From contig NZ_NNRJ01000015.1 of NCBI RefSeq assembly GCF_002252445.1, forward strand, positions 62,001 through 126,000: a DNA stretch of 64,000 nucleotides, in the 5' to 3' direction. Both the position numbers and the translations under genes were made by a program. The stretch comes from Brucella thiophenivorans. Its GTDB lineage: Bacteria; Pseudomonadota; Alphaproteobacteria; Rhizobiales; Rhizobiaceae. Position 1 is the stretch's first letter; each line of letters starts with the position of its first letter. Shown piece after piece: positions 17,337 through 26,297 of this stretch. The notes under the pieces were generated by a model. The model saw only the letters and a program-made list of their open reading frames with translations. It was not told the DNA's origin and searched no databases.

Positions 17337-18476
17337 ATGAAGATCGATTATTACGAAGCTCTCGGTGTGGAGCGTACTGCAGATGATAAGGTGCTTAAAA
17401 CCGCCTTTCGCAAGCTTGCTATGGAATACCATCCGGATCGCAATCCGAACAATCCGGAAGCTGAAGTTAAGTTCAAGGAAATCGGCGAAGCCTATGAAAC
17501 GCTGAAAGACCCGCAGAAGCGCGCAGCCTATGATCGCTATGGTCATGCAGCCTTTGAAAATGGTGGCATGGGCAATGGCTTTGGCGGCGGCGGATTTGCT
17601 GGCGCGGGTGGTTTCTCCGATATTTTCGAAGATATTTTCGGCGAGATGATGGGTGGCGGCGGTCGCCGCCGTTCCAATGGCGGACGCGAACGCGGTGCCG
17701 ATCTGCGCTACAATATGGAAGTCAGTCTTGAGGAAGCTTTTTCCGGCAAGGCAGCACAAATTCGTGTGCCGACCTCTATCACTTGTGATGAATGCTCAGG
17801 TTCAGGTGCGAAGGCTGGTTCGCAGCCAACCACTTGTACAATGTGCGGCGGTGCGGGTCGCGTGCGTGCGGCACAGGGCTTCTTCTCGGTAGAACGGACT
17901 TGCCCGACCTGTAATGGTCGCGGCCAGATCATTAAAGACCCTTGCGGTAAGTGCCATGGTCAGGGCCGTGTCACGCAGGAGCGTTCGCTTTCGGTCAATA
18001 TTCCGGCTGGTATCGAAGACGGCACCCGTATTCGCTTGGCAGGCGAAGGCGAAGCTGGAACACGTGGCGGACCTTCGGGCGATCTCTACATATTCTTGTC
18101 GGTCAAGCCGCATGAGTTCTTCCAGCGCGATGGCGCTGATCTTTATTGCAAAGTGCCGATCTCAATGACGACGGCGGCACTGGGTGGCGAGTTTGAAGTT
18201 TCCACGCTTGATAGCACCCAGACCCGGGTAAAAGTGCCGGAAGGCACGCAGAATGCCAAGCAGTTCCGCCTCAAGGGTAAGGGCATGCCGGTTCTGCGCC
18301 AGCAGGCGATGGGTGATCTTTATATCCAGATCGATATTGAGACACCGCAGAACTTGTCCAAGTGTCAGCGTGAGTTGCTTGAGGAATTTGAACAACTCTC
18401 GTCCAAAGAGAACAGTCCCAAATCGGCTGGTTTCTTCGCCCGGATGAAAGAGTTTTTTGAAGGTATTGGTGAGTGA
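17337..18476 (+). CDS. dnaJ: Chaperone protein DnaJ (Hsp40)
   Basis: DnaJ stimulates DnaK ATPase and delivers substrates. The 379-residue product has all type I parts: the J domain with YHPDRNP (HPD at 32-34), the Gly/Phe region (about 75-110, [15 protein letters not shown]), the zinc domain with four CxxCxGxG repeats ([32 protein letters not shown], about 148-215), and the C-terminal beta-sandwich substrate domains ([20 protein letters not shown]). ATG 17337 directly follows GAACG with a weak ribosome-binding site. A terminator lies between dnaK and dnaJ and another follows dnaJ. Confidence 0.98.
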   Translation: MKIDYYEALGVERTADDKVLKTAFRKLAMEYHPDRNPNNPEAEVKFKEIGEAYETLKDPQKRAAYDRYGHAAFENGGMGNGFGGGGFAGAGGFSDIFEDIFGEMMGGGGRRRSNGGRERGADLRYNMEVSLEEAFSGKAAQIRVPTSITCDECSGSGAKAGSQPTTCTMCGGAGRVRAAQGFFSVERTCPTCNGRGQIIKDPCGKCHGQGRVTQERSLSVNIPAGIEDGTRIRLAGEGEAGTRGGPSGDLYIFLSVKPHEFFQRDGADLYCKVPISMTTAALGGEFEVSTLDSTQTRVKVPEGTQNAKQFRLKGKGMPVLRQQAMGDLYIQIDIETPQNLSKCQRELLEEFEQLSSKENSPKSAGFFARMKEFFEGIGE

Positions 18477-18480
18477 TGAA

Positions 18481-18508
18481 AAGGGAGCCGTTCGGCTCCC
18501 CTTTTTTT
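18481..18508 (+). terminator. Terminator after dnaJ
   Basis: AAGGGAGCC-GTTC-GGCTCCCCTT with seven T (stem about 18481-18503, T run 18502-18508) starts a few bases after the dnaJ stop. Confidence 0.88.
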
Positions 18509-18590
18509 ATTCATCTCCCTATTCCTGCCTTGCTTAAGTCATCTGATGCGGCATAAACTTGTCTGATAACGACAATGGGAGCAATTGAGA

Positions 18591-19190
18591 ATGGCAGGAC
18601 AACTCGGCAGGAAACTGGCCGCTAAGTTCGATGAGGAAATCCGTTTTTTCAAAGGCTGGATAGACGGACCGAAAGCGGTTGGCGCGATATTGCCGACAAG
18701 TTCGATTACAGCACGACGCATGGCGAGTGTAATCGATAGAAAATCAGGGCTGCCCGTTCTGGAGCTCGGACCGGGTACTGGCGTTATCACCAAAGCCATT
18801 CTTGCGCATGGTGTGAAGCCATCCGATCTCTATTCGATCGAATATTCTCCCGCTTTTGTCGAACATCTCGAAAAGGCCTACCCGGATGTGAATATCATTG
18901 AGGGCGATGTCTTTGATCTTGATACGGCGCTTGGTGCCATGAGAGATCAGCAGTTCGACAGCATTATTTCAGCTGTCCCAATGCTGAATTTTCCAATGCC
19001 AAGCCGTATTCAGCTGATGGAAGATCTTCTGTCACGCATTCCGCATGGTCGTCCGCTAATTCAGATAACCTATGGTCCGCGCCCGCCGGTTCCGGCTGGC
19101 AAAGGCAATTATACGGTGCAGCATTATGATTTTGTTGTGCGCAATGTCCCGCCCGCACAGCTCTGGGTCTATCGTCGCCCGATCATCTGA
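18591..19190 (+). CDS. pmtA: Phosphatidylethanolamine N-methyltransferase PmtA
   Basis: PmtA methylates phosphatidylethanolamine three times with S-adenosylmethionine to give phosphatidylcholine, an important envelope lipid in Rhizobiales that live with hosts. The 199-residue protein has a class I methyltransferase fold with motif I LELGPGTGVITKAI (residues about 52-65), the acidic end of beta 2 in YSIEYSPAF, and motif II/III IEGDVFDLD. The N-terminal FFKGWIDGPKAVGAILPTS is characteristic of the rhizobial PmtA group, and the position directly after dnaJ is shared with Brucella. ATG 18591 (MAGQLG) has GGAG about 10 bases upstream; a TTG two codons earlier is less likely. It is a peripheral membrane enzyme with no signal peptide. 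Confidence 0.88.
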   Translation: MAGQLGRKLAAKFDEEIRFFKGWIDGPKAVGAILPTSSITARRMASVIDRKSGLPVLELGPGTGVITKAILAHGVKPSDLYSIEYSPAFVEHLEKAYPDVNIIEGDVFDLDTALGAMRDQQFDSIISAVPMLNFPMPSRIQLMEDLLSRIPHGRPLIQITYGPRPPVPAGKGNYTVQHYDFVVRNVPPAQLWVYRRPII

Positions 19191-19219
19191 TAGCCCATCA
19201 TCACATCGTTGGAGAAACC

Positions 19220-19789
19220 ATGAGCGCACGTATTCTTGTTTTTGCGGGTTCTGTCCGCACAGGTGCATTTTCGGCCCATATGGCGGACGCAGCTGAAAAG
19301 GAACTCACGCAACAGGGTGCGGAAGTCACGCGCATAACGCTTGCCGATTATCCACTGCCCATCATGAATGAGGATCTGGAAGCCGAAGAAGGCATTCCAG
19401 AAAACGCTATCAAGCTTGGTCGTCTGATGGCTGGCCAAGACGGGTTGATGATCTGTTCGCCGGAATATAATGCATCAATCCCGCCGCTTCTGAAAAACAC
19501 GATTGACTGGGTCAGCCGCATTTCAAACGACGGCGATAAGCCATTCAAACCTTATGTGGGTTTGACGGTCGGGCTTTGTTCAACTTCCAACGGTGCCTTT
19601 GCCGGTATGCGCGGACTTTATCACTTGCGTGCCGTGTTGATGGCAGTTGGCACACAGGTTATTACCGAGCAATGCTCTGTGAGCGGTGCTGCCGATGCGT
19701 TTAATGATGACGGCACACTTAAAAACGAACGTCAGGCAAAAATGCTGAGCGGTGTTTGCAAAAGTCTGATTGCGCATTCGGCTAAATAG
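19220..19789 (+). CDS. NAD(P)H-dependent FMN reductase
   Basis: A 189-residue flavodoxin-fold NADPH:FMN/quinone reductase of the FMN_red family (ChrR/azoreductase/ArsH neighbours). [18 protein letters not shown] is the phosphate-binding loop region that holds FMN, and [21 protein letters not shown] (residues about 76-96) is the family signature. Members reduce quinones, azo dyes or chromate using FMN. GGAG lies before ATG 19220. A strong hairpin follows the stop and separates it from pyrF. The physiological substrate is not known; protection against quinones is the usual guess. Confidence 0.85.
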   Translation: MSARILVFAGSVRTGAFSAHMADAAEKELTQQGAEVTRITLADYPLPIMNEDLEAEEGIPENAIKLGRLMAGQDGLMICSPEYNASIPPLLKNTIDWVSRISNDGDKPFKPYVGLTVGLCSTSNGAFAGMRGLYHLRAVLMAVGTQVITEQCSVSGAADAFNDDGTLKNERQAKMLSGVCKSLIAHSAK

Positions 19790-19818
19790 ACACGCGATAG
19801 TCAATAGTTTGCATATTT

Positions 19819-19849
19819 CAGGGCGCGGTATCTTTCGTACCGCGCCCTG
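19819..19849 (+). terminator. Hairpin terminator before pyrF
   Basis: CAGGGCGCGGTA (19819-19830) and TACCGCGCCCTG (19838-19849) form a perfect 12-bp stem with a seven-base loop. It lies between the FMN reductase stop and pyrF. The following T run is poor (TTGTG), so it may end or attenuate transcription. Confidence 0.7.
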
Positions 19850-19886
19850 TTGTGCGAATAAACTAGAAATTACAGCGGAGATTTCC

Positions 19887-20588
19887 ATGACGATGAAAGA
19901 TTTGCGCGATCAGTTGATCGTGGGCCTCGATGTGCCAACCGTTAAAGAAGCGGAAAAAGTAGTCGAAGAGCTCGGCGATGCAGCCACTTTCTACAAGATC
20001 GGCTATCAGCTTGTGTTTGCTGGTGGTCTTGATTTCGCAAAGAGTCTGATTGCGGCAAAGAAAAAAGTCTTTCTCGATATGAAGCTCCTCGACATTGACA
20101 ACACCATCGCCAAGGGCGTGGAAAATGTCGCGAAGATGGGCGTTTCGATGCTCACGCTGCACGCTTATCCAAAGGCGATGCGCTCGGCTGTTCAGGCCGC
20201 GCACGGCTCCGATCTCTGCCTGCTTGGCGTGACAGTTCTGACATCTATGGATGGAGCTGATCTAAAAGAAGCAGGCTATTGCGATACGCCGGAAGCGCTG
20301 GTGCTTAAACGTGCGCAACAGGCGCGCGATGCGGGCATGGGCGGCATTGTGGCATCGGCTGCAGAAGCTTTCGCCATTCGTCAAGCCATTGGCCCCGATA
20401 TGGCGGTCGTTACCCCTGGCATTCGTCCGGCTGGAGCCGAGAAGGGCGACCAGAAGCGTGTGATGACACCCGCCGATGCGCTGAAAGCCGGTGCAAGCCA
20501 TCTCGTTGTTGCGCGACCAATTGTCGGAGCACCCGATCGCAGGGCTTCGGCGCTTGCCATTCTGGAAGAAATGCGCTCGGTTCAATAG
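19887..20588 (+). CDS. pyrF: Orotidine 5'-phosphate decarboxylase
   Basis: PyrF decarboxylates OMP to UMP, the last step of pyrimidine synthesis. The 233-residue TIM barrel has the catalytic Lys-Asp array in [18 protein letters not shown] (family DxKxxDIxxT), [10 protein letters not shown] at the first strand and [25 protein letters not shown] near the phosphate-binding end. I chose ATG 19887 because GCGGAG lies at 19875-19880; a second ATG two codons later would also fit, and the open frame extends upstream through the terminator hairpin, which rules those starts out. It is followed after 17 bases by a DUF1330 gene, probably co-transcribed. Confidence 0.96.
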   Translation: MTMKDLRDQLIVGLDVPTVKEAEKVVEELGDAATFYKIGYQLVFAGGLDFAKSLIAAKKKVFLDMKLLDIDNTIAKGVENVAKMGVSMLTLHAYPKAMRSAVQAAHGSDLCLLGVTVLTSMDGADLKEAGYCDTPEALVLKRAQQARDAGMGGIVASAAEAFAIRQAIGPDMAVVTPGIRPAGAEKGDQKRVMTPADALKAGASHLVVARPIVGAPDRRASALAILEEMRSVQ

Positions 20589-20605
20589 TCTTAGAGGAGG
20601 ACACT

Positions 20606-20893
20606 ATGACCAAAGCCTATTGGATTGCCCGCGTGGATGCTCGTGATACGGAGCGCTACAAGGATTATGTCTCAACCGCCAAGCCAGCTTTCGAACGCTA
20701 TGGGGCAAAGTTCATCGCACGTGGTGGTAAAGCTGAAGCCGTCGAAGGTCCGGGCCGCGCCCGCAATGTCATCATCGAATTTGAAACGATGCAACACGCG
20801 CTCGATTGCTACAATTCGCCAGAATATCAAGCTGCGAAAGCCATCCGCCAGACAGTAGCGGAAGGCGAAATCGTTATCGTCGAAGGCGTTTAA
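20606..20893 (+). CDS. DUF1330 domain protein
   Basis: A 95-residue protein with a dimeric alpha-beta barrel (ferredoxin-like) fold typical of DUF1330. It shows KAYWIARVDARDTERYKDYV at the start, then FIARGGKAEAVEGPGRARNVIIEF, and the family end CYNSPEYQAAKAIR. No enzymatic role is established for most members. AGAGGAGG lies eight bases before ATG. It follows pyrF closely, and its stop lies three bases from the convergent SMP-30 gene with no terminator between them. Cytoplasmic. Confidence 0.85.
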   Translation: MTKAYWIARVDARDTERYKDYVSTAKPAFERYGAKFIARGGKAEAVEGPGRARNVIIEFETMQHALDCYNSPEYQAAKAIRQTVAEGEIVIVEGV

Positions 20894-20896
20894 CCT

Positions 20897-21769
20897 TTAA
20901 AGCCTGACCGGCGGATCGTGACGCCCGCTGACCGAAAGATCAAGCAATATGACTTTGCCCGCATGCGGATCAGCATTGCGGGCATTTTCATTCATACCTT
21001 CATGGGCGCTGGTGACAATCAGAACAGATGCATCCGCGCCGATGAAGGCAGGACAAGTCGGTTGTGTCACTGGAAGCTTGATTGAGCGGAGCAAACGCCC
21101 TTGTGGTGAATAGGCATTGAGCGCACTGCCGCCCCAACAGGCGTTCCACAGTGTTCCCTCTGCATCCACCACAGAACCATCGACACCACCATCCTCGACA
21201 CGATGATGAAACACGCTTTTTTCAGATGTTGGAAGGCCTGTTTCGGGATCGGTATCGACGCGCCAGATGATGTTGCGGTCAGTATCCGCAAAATAGGCGA
21301 TTTTTCCATCCGGCGAAAAGCAGATCGAGTTGGTGATGGTGATGCCGGAGAAAAGCTTTTTCAACTGACCTTCGCAATACCACCAGATTGAGCCCGCATC
21401 CTTTTCGGCTTTCTTGCCCATGGTCCCGATCCAGAAGGAACCCGACGGATGCACACGCGCATCATTTGAACGGGTCACGTCATTATTGGCTTCGAGCGGA
21501 TGGTGCAGCGTTAACCGGCCATTGGCGCGCTCCCGCACAAACAGCCCATGTTCGCTGACAATCAGTTGCCGCTCGCGATCAATCACGGCAAGCGCACTGG
21601 CTTTCATGCCAAGATCATGGGCAATGATTTCACCGCTATGATCTCGTTCAATCAGCCGTTGGCCGAGAATATCGAACCACCAGCACTTGCCGGTCAGCGG
21701 GTCATAACCCGGACCTTCTCCAAGTTCTGCGATATGCTCAGAAAATATGGTTGTGTTGACTGCGCTCAC
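20897..21769 (-). CDS. SMP-30/gluconolactonase family protein
   Basis: A 290-residue six-bladed beta-propeller of the SMP-30/gluconolaconase/LRE family, calcium- or zinc-dependent lactonases acting on sugar lactones. Family marks are LGEGPGYDPLTGKCWWFDI (metal-ligand Glu at residue about 17), NDARVHPSGSFWIGTMG (Asn and Asp ligands), TNSICFSPDGKIAYFADT, and DGGVDGSVVDAEGTLWNACW, where the last metal-ligand aspartate is expected. The start is GTG 21769, with GGGAGGAACAG upstream. It is convergent with the DUF1330 gene and divergent from gshB. A sugar-acid catabolic role is likely, but no pathway genes are nearby. Confidence 0.88.
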   Translation of the reverse strand: MSAVNTTIFSEHIAELGEGPGYDPLTGKCWWFDILGQRLIERDHSGEIIAHDLGMKASALAVIDRERQLIVSEHGLFVRERANGRLTLHHPLEANNDVTRSNDARVHPSGSFWIGTMGKKAEKDAGSIWWYCEGQLKKLFSGITITNSICFSPDGKIAYFADTDRNIIWRVDTDPETGLPTSEKSVFHHRVEDGGVDGSVVDAEGTLWNACWGGSALNAYSPQGRLLRSIKLPVTQPTCPAFIGADASVLIVTSAHEGMNENARNADPHAGKVILLDLSVSGRHDPPVRL

Positions 21770-21910
21770 CTGTTCCTCCCGGGCTTTGCCGTTTCAACAT
21801 AATGAAGGGCAGGTTTGCAATCTAGCTACAAATATTTGTGTAAGCAGAAAGGACTATATTGCCTGCAAAATCCGTTTTAAGTTCCGGCAACGAAGAATCG
21901 CGAGGAAATC

Positions 21911-22852
21911 ATGTCGCTAAAAGTTGCGGTCCAGATGGACCATATCAGCACGGTCGGTATCAAAGGTGACACCACTTTTGCTCTGTCGCTTGAAGCGCAG
22001 AAGCGCGGCCACGAGCTTTATCACTACACGCCCGACCGCCTATCGATGCGCGATGGCGTTGTTTCGGCGCGTCTTGAAAAGCTGGAAGTCCGCGACATCA
22101 AGGGTGATCATTTCACACTTGGCGAGCCTGAGCGTCGCAACATGCTGGACATGGATGTGGTGCTGCTGCGTCAGGACCCGCCGTTTGACATGAATTACAT
22201 CACCAACACACATCTGCTGGAGCGTATTCATCCAAAGACACTGGTGGTTAATGATCCGGCATGGGTGCGCAATAGCCCGGAAAAGATTTTCGTCACTGAG
22301 TTTCCCGATCTTATGCCGGAAACGCTGATCACCAAAGACCCGCAGGAAGTGCTCGAATTCCGTCGCGCGTTTGGCGACATTATCCTAAAGCCACTTTATG
22401 GCAACGGCGGCGCAGGCGTGTTCCATCTGGCCGATGGCGACCGCAATCTGACTTCGCTTCTGGAAATGTTCGGACAGCTTTTCAAAGAGCCATTTATCGC
22501 GCAGCGTTATCTCAAAGATGTGCGCTCGGGCGATAAGCGCATCATTCTTATTGATGGTGAGCCGGTTGGCGCGATCAACCGGGTGCCTTCAGAAACCGAT
22601 GCGCGTTCCAATATGCATGTCGGTGGCCGTGCGGAGCAAAGCAAGCTGACGCCGCGTGAGCAGGAAATCTGCGCCCGCATCGGACCCTCGCTGAAGGAGC
22701 GTGGTTTCATTCTCGTCGGCATCGACGTGATCGGCGATTACATGACCGAGATCAACGTGACTTCGCCAACCGGCATCCGTGAAATCGAACGTTTCGACGG
22801 CACCAATATCGCCGCCCTGTTCTGGGATGCGGTGGAAGCCAAGCGCAAGTAA
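21911..22852 (+). CDS. gshB: Glutathione synthetase
   Basis: GshB joins gamma-glutamylcysteine and glycine with ATP to give glutathione. The 313-residue protein is of the prokaryotic ATP-grasp type. Seen: [21 protein letters not shown] at the N-terminus, [14 protein letters not shown], the flexible glycine loop [42 protein letters not shown] and the C-terminal metal site [25 protein letters not shown] lies before ATG 21911. It stands alone, divergent from the SMP-30 gene. A long inverted repeat lies downstream before the comM-like gene. Confidence 0.97.
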   Translation: MSLKVAVQMDHISTVGIKGDTTFALSLEAQKRGHELYHYTPDRLSMRDGVVSARLEKLEVRDIKGDHFTLGEPERRNMLDMDVVLLRQDPPFDMNYITNTHLLERIHPKTLVVNDPAWVRNSPEKIFVTEFPDLMPETLITKDPQEVLEFRRAFGDIILKPLYGNGGAGVFHLADGDRNLTSLLEMFGQLFKEPFIAQRYLKDVRSGDKRIILIDGEPVGAINRVPSETDARSNMHVGGRAEQSKLTPREQEICARIGPSLKERGFILVGIDVIGDYMTEINVTSPTGIREIERFDGTNIAALFWDAVEAKRK

Positions 22853-22927
22853 CGTACAATCACCGAGAAAACTTATAGGGCAGGTTTGACGCAATCAGAT
22901 CAGCCCTTTCTCTTGATTGCATCAATC

Positions 22928-22966
22928 GAAAATGCTTAAATCCTCTGGTTGTACTTAAGCATTTTC
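22928..22966. repeat. 12-bp inverted repeat between gshB and the comM-like gene
   Basis: GAAAATGCTTAA (22928-22939) and TTAAGCATTTTC (22955-22966) are perfect arms around a 15-base spacer. No T run follows, so it is not a classic terminator. TAATGCTTAAG also occurs in the palindromic element near 57418-57427, so it may be related to the dispersed repeats or be a binding site. Confidence 0.65.
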
Positions 22967-23003
22967 TCACGTTCGAGATGTGCTGCGTTTTATGCGGGGG
23001 CAT

Positions 23004-24536
23004 ATGGTAGCGCGGGTGGGAACGGTTGCCTTTCAGGGCATAGAGGCGGTGCCTGTTGATGTGCAGGTAATGGTGGCGCCGGGCAAGATGGGCATGTCGA
23101 TTGTCGGTTTACCCGATAAGGCCGTGGCCGAAAGTCGCGAGCGGGTGCAGGCAGCGCTGCATGCTTCTGGTCTTTCCATGCCGACCAAGCGGGTGACAGT
23201 CAATTTGGCGCCTGCTGATCTGCCCAAGGAAGGCTCACATTACGATTTGCCGATTGCCGTGGGACTGATGGCCGCTATTGGTGCCATTCCGGCGGATGCC
23301 ATTCAATCCTATCTGGTGCTTGGTGAATTATCGCTCGATGGCACAATCACCGCCGTTGCAGGCGTATTGCCTGCCGCAATCAGTGCCAATCGCGAGGACA
23401 AGGGGCTGATCTGCCCTCATGCTTGCGGCTCGGAAGCTGCATGGGCAGGTGCCGATATTGATATTCTAGCGCCGCGCAGCCTGATCGCACTGGCAAACCA
23501 TTTTAAGGGCACACAGGTGCTAACCCCGCCCGAACCCTCTATGCGTGTCTCAAGCGAGGTCCAGCCTGATCTGGCTGACATCAAAGGGCAGGAGACAGCC
23601 AAACGCGCACTGGAGATTGCAGCGGCTGGCAATCATAATCTGTTGCTGGTTGGCCCTCCCGGATCAGGCAAGTCGATGCTGGCGCAGCGCCTGCCTTCGA
23701 TCCTGCCGAAACTCAGTCCGCGCGAGTTGCTTGATGTTTCGATGATCGCTTCTATTGCGGGCGAACTTTCAGGCGGAAAACTGTCAGATCGCAGACCATT
23801 TCGTGCGCCACATCATTCGGCATCTATGGCGGCAATGGTGGGTGGAGGACTGCGTGCAAGACCGGGAGAGGTATCGCTTGCGCATAATGGCGTGTTGTTT
23901 CTCGATGAGTTTCCAGAGTTTACGCCGCAGGTGCTCGATTCGCTCCGCCAGCCGCTGGAGACCGGTGAATGCATGATTGCCCGCGTCAATCATCGCACGA
24001 GCTATCCGGCGCGTTTTCAGTTGATTGCCGCTATGAATCCCTGTCGCTGCGGTATGGCAGGAGAGCCGGGACATACATGCGCACGCGGACCGCGCTGCCA
24101 GAGTGATTATCAGGCCCGTATTTCCGGCCCCTTGCTGGATCGCATTGATCTACGGGTGGATATGCCTGCGGTATCCGCGCTTGATCTGATTCAGCCATCA
24201 CAATCTGAAAGAAGCGAGAGTGTCGCCAAACGAGTGGCGCGAGCGCGGGCTATCCAGAGCGCACGTTATGCAGCACTTGGGCTTGATGCATCGTTGACCA
24301 ATGCACATTGCTCGGCAAATCTAATTGAGGAGGTGGCAAAGCCGGATGCCGCAGGTATAAAGCTATTACGCGATGCCAGTGAGCAGATGCGATTTTCTGC
24401 GCGTGCATATCATCGTATTTTGAAAGTGGCCCGCACTCTGGCTGATCTTGATGGCGTTGATCAGGTCAGCAGGATACACCTTGCCAGTGCTATTACCTAT
24501 CGAATGGGGGCGGAGAGACTGGCTATGTCAGCCTGA
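23004..24536 (+). CDS. YifB/ComM family Mg-chelatase-like AAA+ ATPase
   Basis: A 510-residue AAA+ protein of the YifB/ComM family. ComM in transformable bacteria is a hexameric helicase that aids branch migration during natural transformation; its role in non-competent species is unknown. Domains: the N-terminal Lon-like ChlI domain (VQVMVAPGKMGMSIVGLPDKA, residues about 15-120), the Mg-chelatase AAA core with Walker A GPPGSGKSM (about 215-223) and Walker B VLFLDEFPEF, a zinc-knuckle-like CRCGMAGEPGHTCARGPRC insert, and a C-terminal helical domain. ATG 23004 (MVARVGTVAF) fits the family start, with GGGGG upstream; an earlier frame opening at 22980 is less likely. It ends three bases before the convergent BTLCP gene. 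Confidence 0.9.
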   Translation: MVARVGTVAFQGIEAVPVDVQVMVAPGKMGMSIVGLPDKAVAESRERVQAALHASGLSMPTKRVTVNLAPADLPKEGSHYDLPIAVGLMAAIGAIPADAIQSYLVLGELSLDGTITAVAGVLPAAISANREDKGLICPHACGSEAAWAGADIDILAPRSLIALANHFKGTQVLTPPEPSMRVSSEVQPDLADIKGQETAKRALEIAAAGNHNLLLVGPPGSGKSMLAQRLPSILPKLSPRELLDVSMIASIAGELSGGKLSDRRPFRAPHHSASMAAMVGGGLRARPGEVSLAHNGVLFLDEFPEFTPQVLDSLRQPLETGECMIARVNHRTSYPARFQLIAAMNPCRCGMAGEPGHTCARGPRCQSDYQARISGPLLDRIDLRVDMPAVSALDLIQPSQSERSESVAKRVARARAIQSARYAALGLDASLTNAHCSANLIEEVAKPDAAGIKLLRDASEQMRFSARAYHRILKVARTLADLDGVDQVSRIHLASAITYRMGAERLAMSA

Positions 24537-24538
24537 AA

Positions 24539-25186
24539 TTATTTGACTGCGCCGACCAGCATGTTGTCCGGGCTTTCAATCGTGACCCAGCGACCGGTGT
24601 GATTGGCGGCTTGACGCTTCAAATAAGTGTATTCTGTTTCATCCCAGCGCAGAACTTCATCGGTCAGATTGTCGAGAACGAAATCGCCGCGATCTGTGCG
24701 AACGGTGAGAACTGCATGGCCTTCGCCGTCAGGCTTACGCACAACGGTGATCAGCAGGTCTGTCATCGGAACGCCAGCGTTTGCCAATTCACGCTGCTTG
24801 AGCAGAACATAGTCTTCGCAATCGCCAACGGTGGTTGGATAGGCCCAATATTCCTCAACGCCGTAGATTTCCATGTCGGTCATTGGTTTGATGCGCTCAT
24901 TGGCCGAAAGATTGACGGTCTGGATAAGCTGCCAGTTGTTGTTGTTGAGCGAGAGGGCGCGTGTATCGCGGCTGACGATGTTGCATTCAGCAGTTTCGCG
25001 CTTACAGAATTCGTAATGGCCGATCGGCTGTGAGGTCAGTTTGCCGGTCTGCATATAAGCGCCGGTTCCAGCCTGTGCACTAAAGCTCATAACGAGAGCA
25101 GTAATGCCGATGCTGACAGCAGCGATAAACTTCAAACCTGAGCGAACTACACACAACATACTCAACGCCCTTTTCACAGCCCGCAT
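24539..25186 (-). CDS. BTLCP transglutaminase-like cysteine peptidase, exported
   Basis: A 215-residue protein of the bacterial transglutaminase-like cysteine proteinase (BTLCP) family. The catalytic triad is visible as Cys in TTVGDCEDYVLLKQ, His in GEGHAVLTVRT and Asp in GDFVLDNL. It begins with a signal peptide (basic MRAVKRALSM, hydrophobic stretch at about 20-36, FSAQAG cleavage region), so it acts in the periplasm. In other bacteria such proteins are linked to biofilm or type I secretion control (LapG type), but LapD and adhesin genes are not seen here. The upstream start at 25186 is followed inland by other methionines, so the signal peptide could be shorter. Convergent with the comM-like gene. 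Confidence 0.85.
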   Translation of the reverse strand: MRAVKRALSMLCVVRSGLKFIAAVSIGITALVMSFSAQAGTGAYMQTGKLTSQPIGHYEFCKRETAECNIVSRDTRALSLNNNNWQLIQTVNLSANERIKPMTDMEIYGVEEYWAYPTTVGDCEDYVLLKQRELANAGVPMTDLLITVVRKPDGEGHAVLTVRTDRGDFVLDNLTDEVLRWDETEYTYLKRQAANHTGRWVTIESPDNMLVGAVK

Positions 25187-25327
25187 TGGGCATTTATTAA
25201 CGAAAAGTTAAAGTATGAAACATGGTCTGAGTCAATTCGAAGTGCCGCGTGTTCGCCCTACTTCTTAATTAATGGTTAACACGGGTACTGTTCGGTTAAT
25301 GCATCTTTTGCGTGCATGTACGCGTGC

Positions 25328-25357
25328 AAAAAAACCGCCATGGGAGCCCATAGCGGT
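25328..25357 (-). terminator. Terminator of the RlpA-like gene
   Basis: ACCGCCATGGG and CCCATAGCGGT (25334-25357, with one mismatch in the arms) form a hairpin followed on the minus strand by seven T (A run 25328-25334). It lies about 27 bases past the RlpA-like stop. Confidence 0.85.
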
Positions 25358-25383
25358 TTCAAAACATGCAATTAGTTATTGAG

Positions 25384-25740
25384 TCAGAGCGGCGTGAAGC
25401 ACACATTTGTGTGGCCGGCATTGATAAAGCCGAGGCGCTGCGCAGCACCCTTGGATAGATCAAGCACACGTCCCTTAATAAACGGTCCGCGATCATTGAT
25501 GCGGACGACAAGAGACTTGCCATTGCGCTGGTTGGTGACTTTGACCTTGCTGCCGAGAGGCAGTGTCTTATGGGCGGCTGTTAAGCCCGCAGGGTTCATG
25601 CGTTCGCCCGATGCCGTGCGGGACGTGAGTGCATACCAAGAAGCACCACCACAGCGCGCGGCCTGAGCTTCCATTGCGGTGATCGAGAACAGACCGGTTG
25701 TCGCAACGGCGAGCATAGCCATACGGATTTTGAAGTTCAT
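25384..25740 (-). CDS. RlpA-like double-psi beta-barrel protein, exported
   Basis: A 118-residue protein with a signal peptide ([20 protein letters not shown], cleavage probably after AMEAQA) and a single double-psi beta-barrel domain of the RlpA family: [38 protein letters not shown] and [19 protein letters not shown]. RlpA proteins are septal or cell-wall associated and some are lytic transglycosylases. This short form lacks the SPOR domain and the lipobox of E. coli RlpA. The conserved His (in AAHKTLPLG) and Asp (in NDRGPF) are present. It follows a long upstream intergenic region with many GANTC sites. Confidence 0.88.
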   Translation of the reverse strand: MNFKIRMAMLAVATTGLFSITAMEAQAARCGGASWYALTSRTASGERMNPAGLTAAHKTLPLGSKVKVTNQRNGKSLVVRINDRGPFIKGRVLDLSKGAAQRLGFINAGHTNVCFTPL

Positions 25741-26297
25741 CGTGATTCCAATAGTCGTTTCGAAGAGCCTTCTCAGTCATGGCTGGTAAAGGCGGGTGCC
25801 ACTTGGAATCTAAATGTGGCGACGACGTGATGTTATTGGGAGTATAATGAGATGATTGAATCGCATATATAAGCGGAATATCATCCTATACTCAGCGTTA
25901 TTTATTTAAATTATCAAGAAAAACTCAGGAATATTTTTAATTGAATCACGTTGTTTCTATGAATCTATATAAGATTCACAGGGATTCAACGCAGGACCGC
26001 GCCGATCCATGTTTTTAAGCGCGATTCTCAAGAAAATTTGCTTACGGCCAAGCGATTGCTTAGCCGAGACAATACAATCTTTATTTGTATCGCTAGTGTT
26101 CGTTCTGGTTTCACAAGATGACTAAATCCGGCCTTTTTTGGTTGAAATACAACTTATTCGTGTTCCTTGATCGGTAAAGTTTGGAGTCTTGTCTGTAACT
26201 TTTGTTGAAATCCCTCGTGATGACGCCATTTTGACCACGCGCCCTATGCATGCAAAAGCCAAAATCCTGCTATAAGCGCGCATCTTCAGAATGGATT
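25741..26297. other. AT-rich intergenic region with clustered GANTC sites
   Basis: About 550 bases with no credible gene lie between the divergent rlpA-like and DUF454 genes. GANTC, the CcrM methylation site of alphaproteobacteria, occurs at 25744, 25806, 25858, 25943, 25961, 25973, 25983, 26023 and 26184. Four of these lie inside nested palindromes (TGAATCT-ATATA-AGATTCA at 25960-25978, flanked by TTGAATC at 25941 and GATTCAA at 25983). Two other small stem-loops are CGGC..AAGC-GATT-GCTT..GCCG (about 26045-26066) and ATACAA/TTGTAT (about 26073-26091). These could be promoters, a small RNA or a cell-cycle regulated site. Nothing more can be claimed. Confidence 0.6.

Noticed and set aside
15060-17759. 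An 899-codon open frame on the minus strand opposite dnaK/dnaJ
   Set aside because: It is antisense to highly conserved genes, has no recognisable domains, and long antisense frames are common opposite biased-codon genes.
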